Source: Ziziphus jujuba
Lineage: Eukaryota; Streptophyta; Magnoliopsida; Rosales; Rhamnaceae
DNA: 64,000 nt
Reading direction: 5' to 3'
NCBI RefSeq assembly: GCF_031755915.1
Contig: NC_083387.1
Span: 23,066,501-23,130,500, forward strand
The notes beneath the pieces were generated by a model. It did no database searches, had not been told where the DNA came from, and worked only from the letters and a program-made list of their open reading frames with translations. A program made the position numbers and the translations under genes. Positions 21,951-35,200 of this stretch are shown here, in pieces (positions within the stretch are counted from its first letter, which is position 1; each line of letters opens with the position of its first letter).

Positions 21951-24900
21951 ATGACATCCTTTAATCCTCTTGTTACAATTTTGAATCAAAAACCATTGGA
22001 TGGAAATAACTACGAGCTATGGAAAACCAATCTCTATATTGTCCTTGATTTTGAGAGAATTAAATTCATTACAACAACTCCGAAACCCCAGGAGCCTGCT
22101 GCTAATGCTTTAGGGGAAACTAAGAAGCAATTTGAAGATTGGCAACGAGCAAATATAACAGCTCGCTGTTATATTCTTGCTAGCGTTACAGAGCATCTGT
22201 AGAAGTAACTTAATAATCTAGAGTGTGTATCAGAAATAATTATGACTCTAGATGAGATGTTTGCTAAAAGTAGCTGTACTGCTAGACAAGCAGCTATAGG
22301 GGCATTAATGAACACTCGTATGACTGGAGGAAGTGTGTGGGACCATTGTCTAAAGATGATGGCACATATCAGTACTACGGAAGTGATGGGGGCTAAGCTG
22401 GAACAAGAGATGAAGATAGACATGATCTTGGAATCTCTACCAAATAGCTTTAGTTAGTTCAAAATGAACTATAATATGAACAAACTGAAGCTTACTCCTA
22501 TTGAACTGATGCACGAGTTTGATAGTGCTGAAAGGTCTCTAGGGAAGCAAGAAAGTGCTTATCATGCTAAAAGTTTTTCAAAACCTAAATCAAAACCTAA
22601 GGGTGGAAAGAAGAACAAGAAGTAGAAAGGAATAGGTCCAGCTACCAAACCAGCTGCAATGAAGAAGCCGAAATGCAAGTGCTTCAAATGCGGACAAAAA
22701 GGTCACTGGAAGAAGGATTGTCCTAAATTAGGTATGGACAGTCTAAATGTTGTTGAGACTTGTCTAGTGGAGAATTACAATGATAAATGGATCATTGATT
22801 CAGGAGCCACTAACCATGTTTGTTACTCTTTGCAGTGGTTCAAACAAAGCAGTCCACTCAATAAAGGACAAAGAAGTTTGAAGTTAGAAACCGGGGAATA
22901 TGTCTCTATAATGGTAGTAGGACTGGTGGAGTTATGTTTTAATAATAAAACTTTATGTTTATCAGACTGTTTATTTGTTCTGGATTTTAAGAGGAATTTG
23001 GTTTCTGTTAGTTGTTTAGTTGAACATGGTTTAATAGTGCAGTTTAATTCCCCAATTTCAATAAAGAGTAATAATACTTTTATTTGTTCCGGATTATTGA
23101 TGAATGGTCTATATTTTTTAACTCATTTGTCTTATAGTATAAATGCCATTGAAAATACTGATGAAGAGCAACTTCCCTTATATAACAAAAGGAAGGTTCC
23201 AAATGAAACCTATCTATGGCATTTACGATTGGGTCATATTAATTCTAGCAGAATTCATGGTTTATTTAAAAGTGAGATTTTAAATTCCTTAATCTTTGAA
23301 CCTATACCAGTATATGAATTATGTTTAGAAGGTAAAATGACAAAGAGGCCTTTCAAGGCCAAAGGAAATCGTGCCACCATACAATTAGAATTGGTACATA
23401 CTGATGTATGTGGACCAATGAGCGTCCAAGCCAGAGGCGGGTATGAGTATTTCATCACATTTACCTATGACTACTCAAGATATGGTTATGTTTACCTAAT
23501 GCGCCATAAGTCTGAAGCTTTTGATAAATTTTGAGAGTATAAGGCTGAGGCAGAAAAGCAATTGGGTGTCCATATCAAGCAGCTTCGGTCTGATCGATGC
23601 AGTGAATACTTGTCTGGAGAGTTCAAATCTTACTTGGCTAAAGAGGGATAGTTTCTCAATTATCATCTTCTGGAACGCCCTAGCAAAATGGAGTCTCTGA
23701 AAGGATAAATAGAACCCTTTTAGATATCATGAGGTCAATGCTTAGTTATTCATCATTATCTGAATCGTTCTGGGGATATGCCTTAGAAACAGCTGCATAC
23801 ATACTAAACTTGGCTCCATCTAAATCTGTTTCAAAGACACCCACAGAATTATGGAAAGGGCACAAATCCAGTTTAAACCATATTCGGATTTGGGGTATCC
23901 CGGTACATTTCTTAGGACAGAAATCTGAAAAATGGGAATTTCGTATGGAATTATGTATGTTTATTGGCTACCCTAAGGTAACAAGAGGTAGAATATTTTA
24001 TAATCCAAATGAAAAGAAGGTGATAGTAAGTACTCATACCACTTTCTTAGAAGAGAATTATATGAAAAATTTTAATCCCAAGAGTAAAGTGGTTCTGGAA
24101 TAGCTTGACTCAGTTTGAGATTCACCAGAAACTCCTAGTCTTCCACCCCTGTTTCCTGTTGATGTTCAAAGAGGGGAAAATATACAAATTATACCCCGAA
24201 GGTGAACAAACACAGGAAACAGCTCAGGACCAAATTCAAGAAACTCAAGAATAAGATCATAATGAAGAGGTTGGTGATCCACCTGAACCACAAAACTTGG
24301 ATCCTCCTATACATGTACAACAACCAGTGCTGCAAACTCGTAGTGGGAGAGTGATATGTAAACCTGCAAGGTATGCCTTGTTAGGAGAGATTTATCAAGT
24401 TGTTCTTGATAATCCTGATGACGACCCTACCACATACAAAGAGGCATTAGAGGATGTTGATATGCAAGAGTGGAGAAAGGCGATGGACCATGAGATGGAA
24501 TCTATAGATTCTAACTCAGTCTGATCTCTTGTAGAAGCACCTAAAAGGGTAAAACAAATTGGATGTAAGTGGATTTACAAGAGAAAGAGAGGACCAGATG
24601 GGAAGGTTGAAACCTTCAAAGCTAGATTGGTGGCAAAATGTTATACCCAGAAAGAGGGTATAGATTATGATAAAACCTTTTTGCCAGTAGCCATGCTTAA
24701 ATCTGTTCAAATTCTCTTAGCTGTAGCAGCAGCTCTCGATTATGAGATTTGGCAAGTGCATGTCAAAACAACTTTTCTAAATGGGGAGCTGGAGGATAAC
24801 ATCTATATGCAGCAACTATAAGGGTTTATAGAAAAAGATCAAGAACACATGGCTTGCAAGTTGCATAGGTTGATATATGGACTTAAGCAAGCATCCAGGT

Positions 24901-25483
24901 CATGGAACATTAGATTTGATTAAGTTATCAAATCATACAGTTTTGAAAAAAGCCCAGATGAACCATGTGTATATAAAAAGATTCAAGGTATAGTGGTAAT
25001 CTTTCTTGTTCTTTACATAGATGACATTCTGTTAATTGGAAACAGTGTGAAAGTGTTGTCAGACATAAAGAGTTACTTAAAAGAACAGTTTTATATGAAA
25101 GATTTGGGTGAAGCTAACTATATTCTAGGAATCAAACTTTTACGAGACCGGAAGAATAAGGTGTTAGCTCTATCCCAAGCTTCTTACATCGATAAAATAG
25201 TGACCAGGTTTGGCATGGAAAATTCCAAAAGGGGACTTCTACCCTTTAGACATGGAATTCATCTTTCTAAGGAGTAATCACCAAAAACTCCCGAACAGAA
25301 AGAACTCATGAGTAAGAAATCTTATGCTTCGGCTGTTGGTAGTCTCATGTATGCCATTCTATGTACCAGGCCAGATATCTGCTATGTAGTGGGAGTAGTA
25401 AGCCGGTACCAATCAGATCCTGGAGTAGAACACTAGACTGTAGTGAAGCATATACTCAAGTATCCAAAAGAGAACGAGGGATT
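21951..25483 (+). pseudogene. Copia A gag-pol, 5' and central part
   Basis: Gag starts at ATG 21951 (MTSFNPLV). Stops near 22202, 22457 and 22625 interrupt one continuous frame that reaches 23534. It includes zinc knuckle CFKCGQKGHWKKDC (about 22680-22725), protease-type IIDSGATNHV (about 22792), the integrase zinc-finger region (HLRLGHI) and the integrase core start (HTDVCGP, FTYDYSRYGY). After the stop at 23534 the frame is broken several times, with recognisable integrase end (23729-24103), reverse transcriptase (24540-25260, YIDDILLIG near 25013) and RNase H start (about 25300-25480). The element cannot make its own proteins. The frame is cut by the solo LTR at 25489. Confidence 0.88.
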
Positions 25484-25488
25484 ATATG

Positions 25489-28385
25489 TGACAGGACCCA
25501 CCCCAGGAATCCTCTCAGGACCTCTCGGGTGATCTCGCCTAGTGAAGTCGCATTGGACAATCCCTAAAAAATTTCCAATGGAATCTCACCTTAAAAACGT
25601 AGATAATCAAACACCAGCATTAACATTAATACCTCAATATATATATATATATAAATAAGTCTACAACCGGCCTACTGTACTACAGGCCATAACTACACAT
25701 ATGAGTACCATGGTTTCTATTGCGTCCCATAATTAAAATCAGAGCATTCTAAGAGTGTCAACAAAGTTTATGAGTACCAATAAATAATAAATAAGTTCAG
25801 AAGATAACAATAGGTGTAGAAAGGATAAATACGGCTATTGTAGTGGAAGGAAACAAGTGATAAGCTATGCGCGAGGTAGATTGCTACTAGCTGCCTGGGC
25901 CTAGGGGAACGAATTTAAAACAATAAAACGTGAGATAAAGAAATCTCAGTGAGCGGCATAGTATAATAGAAGAATAATGATTTATTTCTGAAAAATCTTT
26001 CTCTCAAGACCTCTCATTCCACTCTTTGAAAAGTTCCCCGTTTAAAAATCATTTCACAAAACCCAAACTTGTACCCCAATTAATATCATAAAAATCGATG
26101 CTCAAAAGTATGAATGAACGATCATTGTAATATTATGAAATGTCTCAAATCCAGATATAAACATTTGAGCATAAATTATAATAAATACAGTTCCACCAAA
26201 TAAATATGAAAATGCAAAAATCACCACAATATTTGTAAATCAACAATATATACAAACATATACAATGTACCATACGATTTACCAATATACAAACCATGGG
26301 ATACACCCACCTCACGACCCTCAATATATGAACGGTGTCGTGGAAATAATAAATAATCATCGGGACGTACCTAATCTCACGGTCGGTGGCAATAATAAAC
26401 CGTTGGATGATACCAACCTCACGGCACCGTGGCAATAATAATAAACCGTCGAATAAACCCGACCTCACAGTCCGTGGTAATAATAGATAACCGTTGGATG
26501 AAACCAACCTCACGGCACCCTGGTAAACCCAGCGTGCGGTAATATAATATAATATAATACTGATCCAAGGTATTGGCATTACATGGTACATCAATTTAAA
26601 AATAACCAATACAATATACATGAAACAATCTTGTAAGATTATATATATACTTTTCCAAATGATACTGTATCATAAATCATAATTTAACATTTAAACTTTC
26701 ACCGCTTAATTAAATACTTCAAAATCTCAAAACATCATTTCATACGAATACCAAAAATACCACAGTGAAATATATTCACAATAAACCAATTTTAAACACA
26801 TAAAATTATAAAATATTTAATTGTGCTTAAAATTATATGATTTTCAATCTGGTTTCTTAAACCAAATAGTTTCCAAAATGATTTAAAATCTCAATTTAAT
26901 TACCAAGATATTTAAATACCACAAGTCTATTTATGGACTCATTAAAATTGAAAATCACTTAAAATATTATCAAAAGTCATATAAAATGATAACACATATA
27001 TGTGAAAGCAAATATTTATATATGCATAAAACAACATTTCAATCAAATGATATACACGTAAAATATTTAAACCCCATATATACTATACTATATACCTAAA
27101 TCATTTAAAAATGATATAACCACTCACAGTACTGTAGATGCTCATGCCTGCTCCTCTACAGGATTGCCTCCAGGCTCAACTCGAATGCCTGTAATATAAT
27201 AAAATATTCCTCAGGCTCCAAACAACTAAACCAGAGACACTTGTATAACCCAAATGTCTCAAAATGATTTACAGTACTACAAAATTGCATAACTGGACAC
27301 CGGGTAGTCCAATTATACCGCATGTCCTTAGGACCCGGTACCCAAAATTGGGGATTTTTATCCGAAGCCTAATATTTCAAAATCGAACCATCTAATGGGT
27401 CTTAATAATATCCAATTTCACTAATTCAACTCCAATTTTAACTAATTTGACTAATTTTGTCCAAACACAGTCCCCAACTTATCCGAAAATTAACTAATTG
27501 ATCCAAAAATGGAAAAATTATCAAATAGCCTCCAAAATTCACAAAATTTATATTGACGAAAAGCCCAAGAGACAAGGAACTCATCAGTATGCTCATCTTG
27601 GTCCAAAGTTTTCTCCGGTAGCCGGAAAACACTATTGAAGCATCGGCTGAATTTCTCATTGTTGGATCTTTCAAACGGTGAGGAATCTGGACAAAATAAC
27701 CACGGAAATGAGCTCAGAGGGGTTGAAAATAGTGGAAAAGGTGTATGGGTTGGCCTGAAATGGCCAAAAAATGAGAAAATTCGGCAACCCACCTCGCTGG
27801 CCGCCATGGACTTCGCCGGCCCGATCTGGGCTTGTCCGGCCGCTTCTCGCTGTGAAATTTCACTGCTGAGCTCACCTTCAGGTGACCTTCCTAGGTGGAT
27901 AGCACGTGTAAGTGGTGGTTGGCCGGAAATGGGCAAAACAGTAGTGATCCGGTTCGACGGTAAACGGGTCGAAACGACCCAGTTTGTACCCACGGGTCTA
28001 AGGAGAGAATTTCTCGGGTTTTAGGGAAAAAAATGGGTATTTTGGGCTTTTTTTCCTGTTTGACATGCTTACCTAGGCTTATATAAAGCCTTGGGTTACT
28101 AACAGACAAAAACTGGGGATTGGCTTGGACACTGATTTAAAACTTATGCTTAAAACTTCTCAGAACCATAACTTTTTGTCCATAACTCAGAATTTGGCGT
28201 GCCGCCAGTTTGTGAACTCGTATCAACGAGATCTACACAATGGTACCTCAGTCAAACCAAAAATATTGGCTATTGAAAAAGTCAACTTGAACCCATATAT
28301 TATTCACTTGGTCAAACTTAGTCAAGCTTAGTCAATTTGGTCAAACTTGTTTAATCATGTATATTTTTTGGTACGGGGTGTTACA
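25489..28385 (-). mobile_element. Solo LTR of a long-LTR Gypsy subfamily, inside Copia A
   Basis: The 2,897-bp block starts TGACAGGACCC and ends GGGGTGTTACA in window orientation and is flanked by the perfect duplication ATATG (25484-25488 and 28386-28390). It cuts the RNase H frame of Copia A, which resumes exactly after it. Its ends and general plan match the LTRs at 49850 and 53664, but much of the interior differs, so it is a separate subfamily. The open frames inside (for example near 27490-28024) are GC-rich shadows without domains. Confidence 0.9.
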
Positions 28386-28390
28386 ATATG

Positions 28391-28903
28391 TTGGTGTATT
28401 CTAGTGGGAGTCTTGAAACCCTTGGTTATACGGACTCTGATTTTCAAGGGAATATTGATTCTAGTAGGTCAACATCAGGATATGTGTTTACTCTAAATGG
28501 AGGAGCCATTTGTTGGAAGAGTATTAAACAAACTTGTGTTGCTGACTCCACAACTGAAGCTGAATATGTGGCTACATATGAAGCTACAAAGAAAGCTGTA
28601 TGGCTTAAGAAATTCCTTTTGGATCTTCATATGATACCATGTGCAGATCGGCCTATTACCCTTTACTGTGATAATAGTGGGGCCTTAGCACAATCCAGAG
28701 AACCTAGGTCTCACAAAAAGCAGAAACACATATTAAAAAAGTACCACTTGATCCGTGATTTCATTGAAAGAGGAGATATATTGGTTACTAAAATAGCATC
28801 TGAGGAGAACCTAGCAGATCCTTTTACTAAGACTCTTCCTGAACGTGTGTTTGAGAAGCATGTAAATTGTATGGGTCTTAAGAAGGTCCCAGGCTTACTT
28901 TAA
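28391..28903 (+). pseudogene. Copia A RNase H, 3' part
   Basis: The frame resumes directly after the solo LTR and stays open to 28903. It shows Copia RNase H features: GYTDSDFQGN, SRSTSGYVF, ADSTTEAEYVA and LYCDNSGALA, ending in DPFTKTLPE...MGLKKV. It is well preserved compared with the upstream part but is separated from it by 2.9 kb. Confidence 0.9.
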
Positions 28904-29707
28904 AGTAAGTGAAAGTTAATTACATTTGTGCTCTTGGAGCAAGATAAGTTGTAGTTTCATTTTCTAATTCAATAATATTAAGTTATTTTTTGCACACAAT
29001 ATTTTACGTATAAGGTCCAGATTAATTATGTAGTATGTGATCATATGGATAAGTCCATAGAAGACATGATCATAGCTTCTCATAATTAATGAATTGTCTC
29101 ATAGTTGTTAAATAAAGCTGGATACTTTATTTAGACTGCAATATTTTATGAAATAATTTGTCTTGATTATTATAAAATATTGGAATGAATTATAGTCATT
29201 CTGAGAGGATTGGAAGAGATTTAATTAAGGATAAATTTCTGTAAAAGGAATTAAATTTTAGGCAATATTGGATATGCTATTTTTCTTAATCCTGAGTATA
29301 TTATAAATAGGTAATTAAGTGACTATGATTCTTTGAATTATCAATAAGTGAGGTCTATTTTGAATGGCCAATATCTTGATGATTTGGGAATCATGGTTCT
29401 TTGATTACTAAGTATTTATGAAATATACAAAATAGAATTTGTATGAAATATCCTCTTGACATGTTTCGGTACTCAGATAGTAAAAGTCACTGGCCAGTGC
29501 ATTGGATCCGTTAAAGAAACTGATAAATCAGGAGAATAAATAATTAATTGATTAACAAAAATTATTATCAATTAATTATTGATATTTTACAAAGGAAAAA
29601 TACATTTAATATAAACATTATTAATTTTAGAGTTCACATCTAGGCTTTTAGTGGAGTAGCACTGGATGAGATCAAAGTCCCAGGCTTGCTCAGAGCAAGT
29701 GGGAGAT
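28904..29707 (+). other. Copia A 3' untranslated region
   Basis: No gene is seen between the RNase H stop and the 3' LTR. It is AT-rich and ends in the polypurine tract. A phrase near the RNase H end (AGGTCCCAGGCTT) recurs just before the 3' LTR (about 29675-29690), a small internal duplication. Confidence 0.6.
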
Positions 29708-30201
29708 TATTGGATTTATGCTCTTGGAGCAAGTTAATCCATGATCAGGAGCCTTCATTAATAATGGGTCGTGGGATCCCCAAACTAGCTCATTAGATGA
29801 CAGAGTCCATTTAATTGATTATTAAGATACAAGAAAGAGCCCATTAAGTGGGCCCAAGGTGTTATGAAACCCTAGGAGGATTAGGGTTAGCAGTGTATAA
29901 ATACACTGCTTATTAGCCTCCAAAAAAGAGGTTTTACATATTATTTTCTAGAGATTGAGAATCTCAGTAGAGAACTAAAAACACCTTGAGAGAAAAACAG
30001 AAACTGTGAGTTTCAGGATTTTTTTAGATTAACCTTCTTGTTTCTTTTGTGATCAGGTGCGCCCACCCGTAGATCTGTCACTAGAGAATAGTTTGGAAGG
30101 TCCTGCACATAAAGGTTAGTAAAATTAATGGATAATGACATAATTTATCACATGCTTTATTCAATCTCAATCATGCTTCCGCTGTATATATGAATCCAAC
30201 A
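29708..30201 (+). repeat. 3' LTR of Copia A
   Basis: The 494-bp partner of 19853-20346 begins TATTGG instead of TGTTGG and ends CCAACA, followed by the target duplicate GAAAG. Confidence 0.95.
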
Positions 30202-30339
30202 GAAAGCCAATTGGCGATCATTCATTGTCGCTTCCCTGATTGAGAAACCACTGAGCCTGCTGATAGTTTGGGATTTAGATAATGTTAATACTACAAGAAT
30301 CAGAAGAAAAGGAAAGTGTTGTAAAGTTTTGGTAGCCAT
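30202..30339 (-). pseudogene. Amidase A, 5' end of exon 1
   Basis: The start ATG is at 30339 and the N-terminus (MATKTLQHFPFLLILVVLTL) is a secretory signal peptide nearly the same as in copy B. The frame runs into the Copia A target site after about 44 codons. The protein sense continues at 19852 on the far side of the element: the last residues here (RQLAF) join the KENQVTSRQLV of the downstream part, sharing the duplicated GAAAG. This shows exon 1 was continuous before Copia A inserted. Confidence 0.92.
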
Positions 30340-30998
30340 GGAGAGTTATGGAGAATGGCAGTCCTTTTTTTTTTTGAGTTTAACAAACTCTGCATTAGAT
30401 TTTGGATTTATCAAGCACATGATCAATAATTTATAACCAAAACCAAGGACTTCATAGTTAATATGATTTGGAAATTTTTTCTGGTGGAGATGGTCTATTT
30501 AGTTGTTTCAAGTACTTTTATTACTGTGTGAAGAAAGAAATTTTTTGGTTAGAAATGTGTTAATAACTTTTATATATACTAGCTAGCTAGGGAATATGCT
30601 AGCAAATGAAAATATAGTATGTTAAGTTGAAAGTTCTCTTTTGTGATTTGTTAACGAAAAGTAGGAATCTTTTCTTTTTGGAATAAATGTGAAAGGGATT
30701 TTATTCATATTTATTCTTTCTTCATTCAAATCAAACATGGTTAACGTTCATAACCTTCGCCCTCTGTTTTGTTTTATACAGAGGCTCTAACAATTCGATT
30801 GACTATAGCATAGTCCATATCTAACATATAGAATTAATTAGGATATTGAATTTTGGGTCTTTAATTGAATATTAGGATTGGTTTAGATATCGGCTTAGGT
30901 TATGCAATTAATCTATCAATTAGTCAAAGAAAAGGGTAAAATAAAAGCCATGGAACTTTTGACATGCTTATTACTACTTTAACCAAACTATCTAAATA
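30340..30998 (-). other. 5' flank of amidase A
   Basis: This flank resembles the 5' flank of amidase B (59087-59650), including a stretch ending ACTATCTAAATATT. It is therefore a duplicated promoter region. No TATA box could be chosen with confidence. Confidence 0.6.
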
Positions 30999-31003
30999 TT
31001 AAT

Positions 31004-32238
31004 TGACAGGACCACTCCTAGAGACCTTCCCAACATTTGAAATGGTCCCTCCTAAGGAAGCTCTACTAAATTTTCTATTGAAAATACAAGAAAAACTCCT
31101 TATAATTTGATAAACCTAACAATACAGATAAGATATCATAATCATTTTTAATAGAAATCTTACAAGATCATCAATAAAAAATAATATAATAATCATACAT
31201 ATTAGATTAATCCACCAAAACAATCTAAGGAGTACAAAAGAATAAATGTAAAATATTAAAAATGTTCAATATAATGTATACATCAAAATCAATGAAAGAA
31301 AGAACATTTACTATTATTAGAATCAAGGAAAAGAACGATACATCTATAGTGAAATAACATAGGAATAATGAAGATACTTGGATATGATATATGCAGCCAG
31401 TCAATTGAGGTATAGGGAAACAATTTAAAAAATACAAAACTATGAGGCGAGTTCAATGAGTGAAAAAGTAAAATATAATGAAAAAAAGTATTATTCTTAA
31501 AAATACTTCAGTTTAAGATCTCACTCTCACTCTTTGAACGTTTTTTTGTTTTGACAAATAGTTTTCACCAAACTCGTAATTATCCCCAACATATAGCAAT
31601 TTCTTAAACCATTAAATAAGGAAATTAAAATTTGATAATATCCATGACCTCATAAATAATTAATATTTTTACCAATCATAATTTATAAACATTGATCATA
31701 AAAAAATATACAAAAGCATATAAACATATACAATATCCTTAATTGCCAATAATATCCCTGTGTACCATATTCATTATCATAACTTATTGTACGACCACAA
31801 CTAGCGTCTTACTATGTCACCAACTATTAGGGAAGGGGAAAACTGTCAATGCGATCTTCGACGTCACAGACCAAAACCTCCCATCCAACCTTAAGAATCA
31901 CTAGATCAAGCAGGCGATGGTTAAATTAGCGTGCATAATTATAATCTAGTAAATCCATATTAATTGCACAATTTGATACACAATAATCTACAACCTAATA
32001 TCCAACTGATAATCCAAAATATTTATCAAATTTATCAAATAATACTGACAATCATCTTATCAAAATATTCTCACAATATTCAAAATAATCATATATATAT
32101 ATATACATATACTTGTATGGTCATAAACTAGAATTTACTTATGCTAAATCATTCCTTTTAATATATTATAATATGGTAAATTAAATAATTTTTTCATAGC
32201 ATGTAATAAAGTATATGACTTAAATAATCCCTATAATA

Positions 32239-32271
<33 letters not shown>

Positions 32272-35200
32272 AGATAATTTATATATCATATAAAATCAAA
32301 TCCATAATTCCTAAAACTATTTCAGAAAATAGAATTCACTTCCAGGAATGCAACTTACTTTTAACTTGTAGTCAGATCACTTCTAATCTCCGTCAAAATA
32401 TCTAAAATATTTCCAAAATTTCCTAGTTAGGCAACATAATACAATAAAATAAAATTGTGGGTACATACTCAATGCCAAACTCTTCCTCACAACCTCATAA
32501 TCTCAATTTCCAGTGTTGAAACCTAATTTTTGAAAATTTTTCAAAAACCCTGACCTTAGAAATTGGGGTTTTTCAATTTAGGACCTAATTAATGAAATTG
32601 AAACACCCAATAAGTCTTACTAAACTTCAGTTACATTTTTACAGCTTGAATTTGATATTAGGTCATACAATTACAATACAATTTTATTCGATAATTATCC
32701 AATTTAATCAGTTTAACTAGAAATCAAAAAACAATCTAACGGTGCCAAAAAATTGCAAATAATATATCATTCGAAAGCTCATGAGACAAGGATTACAACT
32801 ATGAACTCACCTTATTAAAATTACATCGCATGATGGCTTGACAATCACCAAAAATTTTTTGCGAAGCTTGTATGTTCCAAATAAGAGAGAATTTGAATGA
32901 GTTAGATAACAAATATGGATTTAGGAGGGTCAAAATAGGTGGGATAGGATGGGCAATGTGCTTGGATTGGTTGGAAAATGGCAAGACTAGAGTTTGGCCA
33001 AAGCTCCACTACCGACGCATCACCGGTCTGAATGGCCTAAATTTTTGGTTATTGATAGATCGGAGAGTAGGCATGTAACACCCCGTCCCAAATCGGACCG
33101 GAATCCGTGCACGTTGACCGAGGTTGACCGTTGATCGAGCGGGTCAAAAGTTGACTTTTTGCTCCAGTTGGAATTTCGAGTTGACCAGGGTACCGTGGTG
33201 AAGTGCATGATGCCACGAGTTCGTAGACTAGTAGCACGTAAAAAACGGAGCTACGGTTTGAAAGTTATGGGCAAAACAAGTTGAGGTTCAAACTGTCCAA
33301 AAGGTGCGGGAGTTGACTTTTTCTTGAGATGTAATTTTGTGTTGACTCTTGTATGGTTGTAAAGAACTCGTCGATACAAGTTCATAGACTAGCGGCACGC
33401 TTAAATCGGATGTTTGGTTAAAAAGTTATGGACGTTTGAAATTTACCGGATACTGTATTATTTTAATATATTTGGCTTAAGTGCACAGTGATGCCACGTG
33501 TTAGCTTCTGATTGGTCCATGTGGCATGAACAGTGTCACATAGGGGTTTTTATTTGATAAAATTCTCAGGGAAGAGAGAGAAAGAGAGAGAGAGTTCGCC
33601 GGCCACCGGAATTTTTCAAATTTTCCAGCCGAGTTACTGTACAAGCACCGGCCAGCAAGGTTTCCCTCCCCATTTCCGGCAAAACCTCCAAGTTTCACGG
33701 CAATCGGCCGCCGGACGCGCCCGGATCGGATGTCCGAAGATCGGCGGCGAGTTTTTCCCTCCACCGCCGGCCACCGCCGATTGACCCACTTCCGGCCATT
33801 TTTGGGCCACACGCGCTTGACACCCATCATCCTCTCCTCAAGTCCGGCCGACCCACCAAATTTCACGGCCATCAGACTGCCGACGCTCCGGGATCGGAGC
33901 GTTTTCTTCGCCGTCCGGCCTCCGTTTTGCTCACCGCTGGTCCCGTTGGATTGCTCTCCTCATGATCTACAAGTCTGCAAAAAATCACACCCAACGGCCA
34001 CCGCAAGCGCTGCCGCCGGCGACGGTTGCCGGTGACCGCGGTGGCTTGCTGGAAAGTACTGTTCCGGCGAGTACCCAAATTTCCGGCCGGCTCCAGTCCA
34101 CTGTGTTCGAGCTCCTAAACCCGAATCCGGCATCCGTTTCCACCAATTCACGACGGTTTGGGAGAATTACGGAGCCGAAACCCGAAAAGCTTTCCGGCGA
34201 AATTCCGACCCCGTCGAGTACGATCATCGGAAATTAAGACCGAATCTGTGATCAGCATCACTCGAGCTTCGATTCGGTATATAATTCGTAAATTTTAGAT
34301 ATCGTTTGGTGTTCGCTCCCTGGGTACCCATTTGGGAATTTACCCGAATAAAATATTAATAATTGTGGTTTGGTGTACTGTGGATGTTTAGGTGCACGTG
34401 CGAGTAGCGGAGTCGATCCTACGGAGGATCTTGATTGAGATACGTGCATAAGGTGAGTGACCCACCTTCAATTTAATTTTGGGAATTTAATTGGTGAATA
34501 TTATGTGTGATTTAAATATTGGAATTTGAATTCTATGTGCTAAATAATTATTTGATTTATTGTGGATTTATTGGTGAATTTATTGGATTTAAGAAAATGT
34601 GCATTCTATAAAATTATGCCATGTGAAATTATTTTATGGTTTTGAGGATTTTGAAATTCTTGTGGTTTTAATATTAAATTGGGCATGATTTGATTTTCAA
34701 ATATTTCAAGGAAAATATTTGGTTATGTTGGTGATTTCAATTTTTATAAAATATGCCCATGGAATATTTTGAGATTTGATTATTATATTTCGAGAATTAT
34801 TTATACTATTGGGAAAATGTGGATATTTGAATTGATGGATTTGGGAGTTGGTGGATTTGAAAATCATGAAATTTATGATGTTGATTATAAAGAAAGTACG
34901 GAGGATTTCTGGGTTCAAGCGGATGGAATATACCCGCTATGTTTATGCAAAAATGTGAAATTTGTTATATAAATTAAATTTATGGATTTTATGATTTTTA
35001 GATGCACCGTGCACGTACTGGTGTTCTGTTTATATGTGATATGGTTAGTGTGCACACGGTTGTGATTAGCGCGCAGGTGGGTGTGAGGAGCACGCAGGTG
35101 ATATTGTGAGGTTGTCCTGTGGTTGCCATCGGATGAGGGTGGCCACCCCTCCATGGCCGGGACACCAGGTTAGCAGCGGCGCAGTGGGACGCCACGCAAC

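Larger units (their letters stand above)
19853..30201 (+). mobile_element. Copia A: LTR retrotransposon inserted in amidase A exon 1
   Basis: Two 494-bp LTRs (19853-20346 and 29708-30201) bound a 10.35-kb element flanked by the perfect duplication GAAAG (19848-19852 and 30202-30206), which lies inside amidase A exon 1. A primer-binding site (TTGGTATCAAAGC, about 20348-20360) and a purine tract (AGTGGGAGAT, about 29698-29707) show plus-strand orientation. The pol order gag, protease, integrase, reverse transcriptase, RNase H is that of Copia elements. The LTRs differ at about 31 of 494 positions by hand count. A 2.9-kb solo LTR (25489-28385) sits in the RNase H region and a truncated LTR piece (21266 to about 21605) in the leader. 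Confidence 0.95.

Noticed and set aside
26340..26530. Spaced repeats (ACCTCACGG...GTGGTAATAATA...ACCGT) at about 26.3-26.5 kb as a CRISPR-like array
   Set aside because: Repeat units are imperfect, spacing varies, and the block lies in a plant LTR; CRISPR arrays do not occur in plant nuclear DNA.
26145..26621. 158-codon minus-strand frame rich in Ile, Tyr and Cys
   Set aside because: It is in AT-rich LTR sequence with a repeated GGTTGG-type motif; the hydrophobic composition comes from base bias, not from a membrane protein signature.
27490..28024. Open frames of 129-167 codons at 27.5-28.0 kb
   Set aside because: They lie in the GC-rich part of a solo LTR, overlap each other on both strands and have no recognisable domain.
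33501..34237. Proline/arginine-rich frames at 33.5-34.2 kb as host genes
   Set aside because: They lie inside the GC-rich block of the solo LTR and are broken or frame-shifted relative to the other LTR copies.
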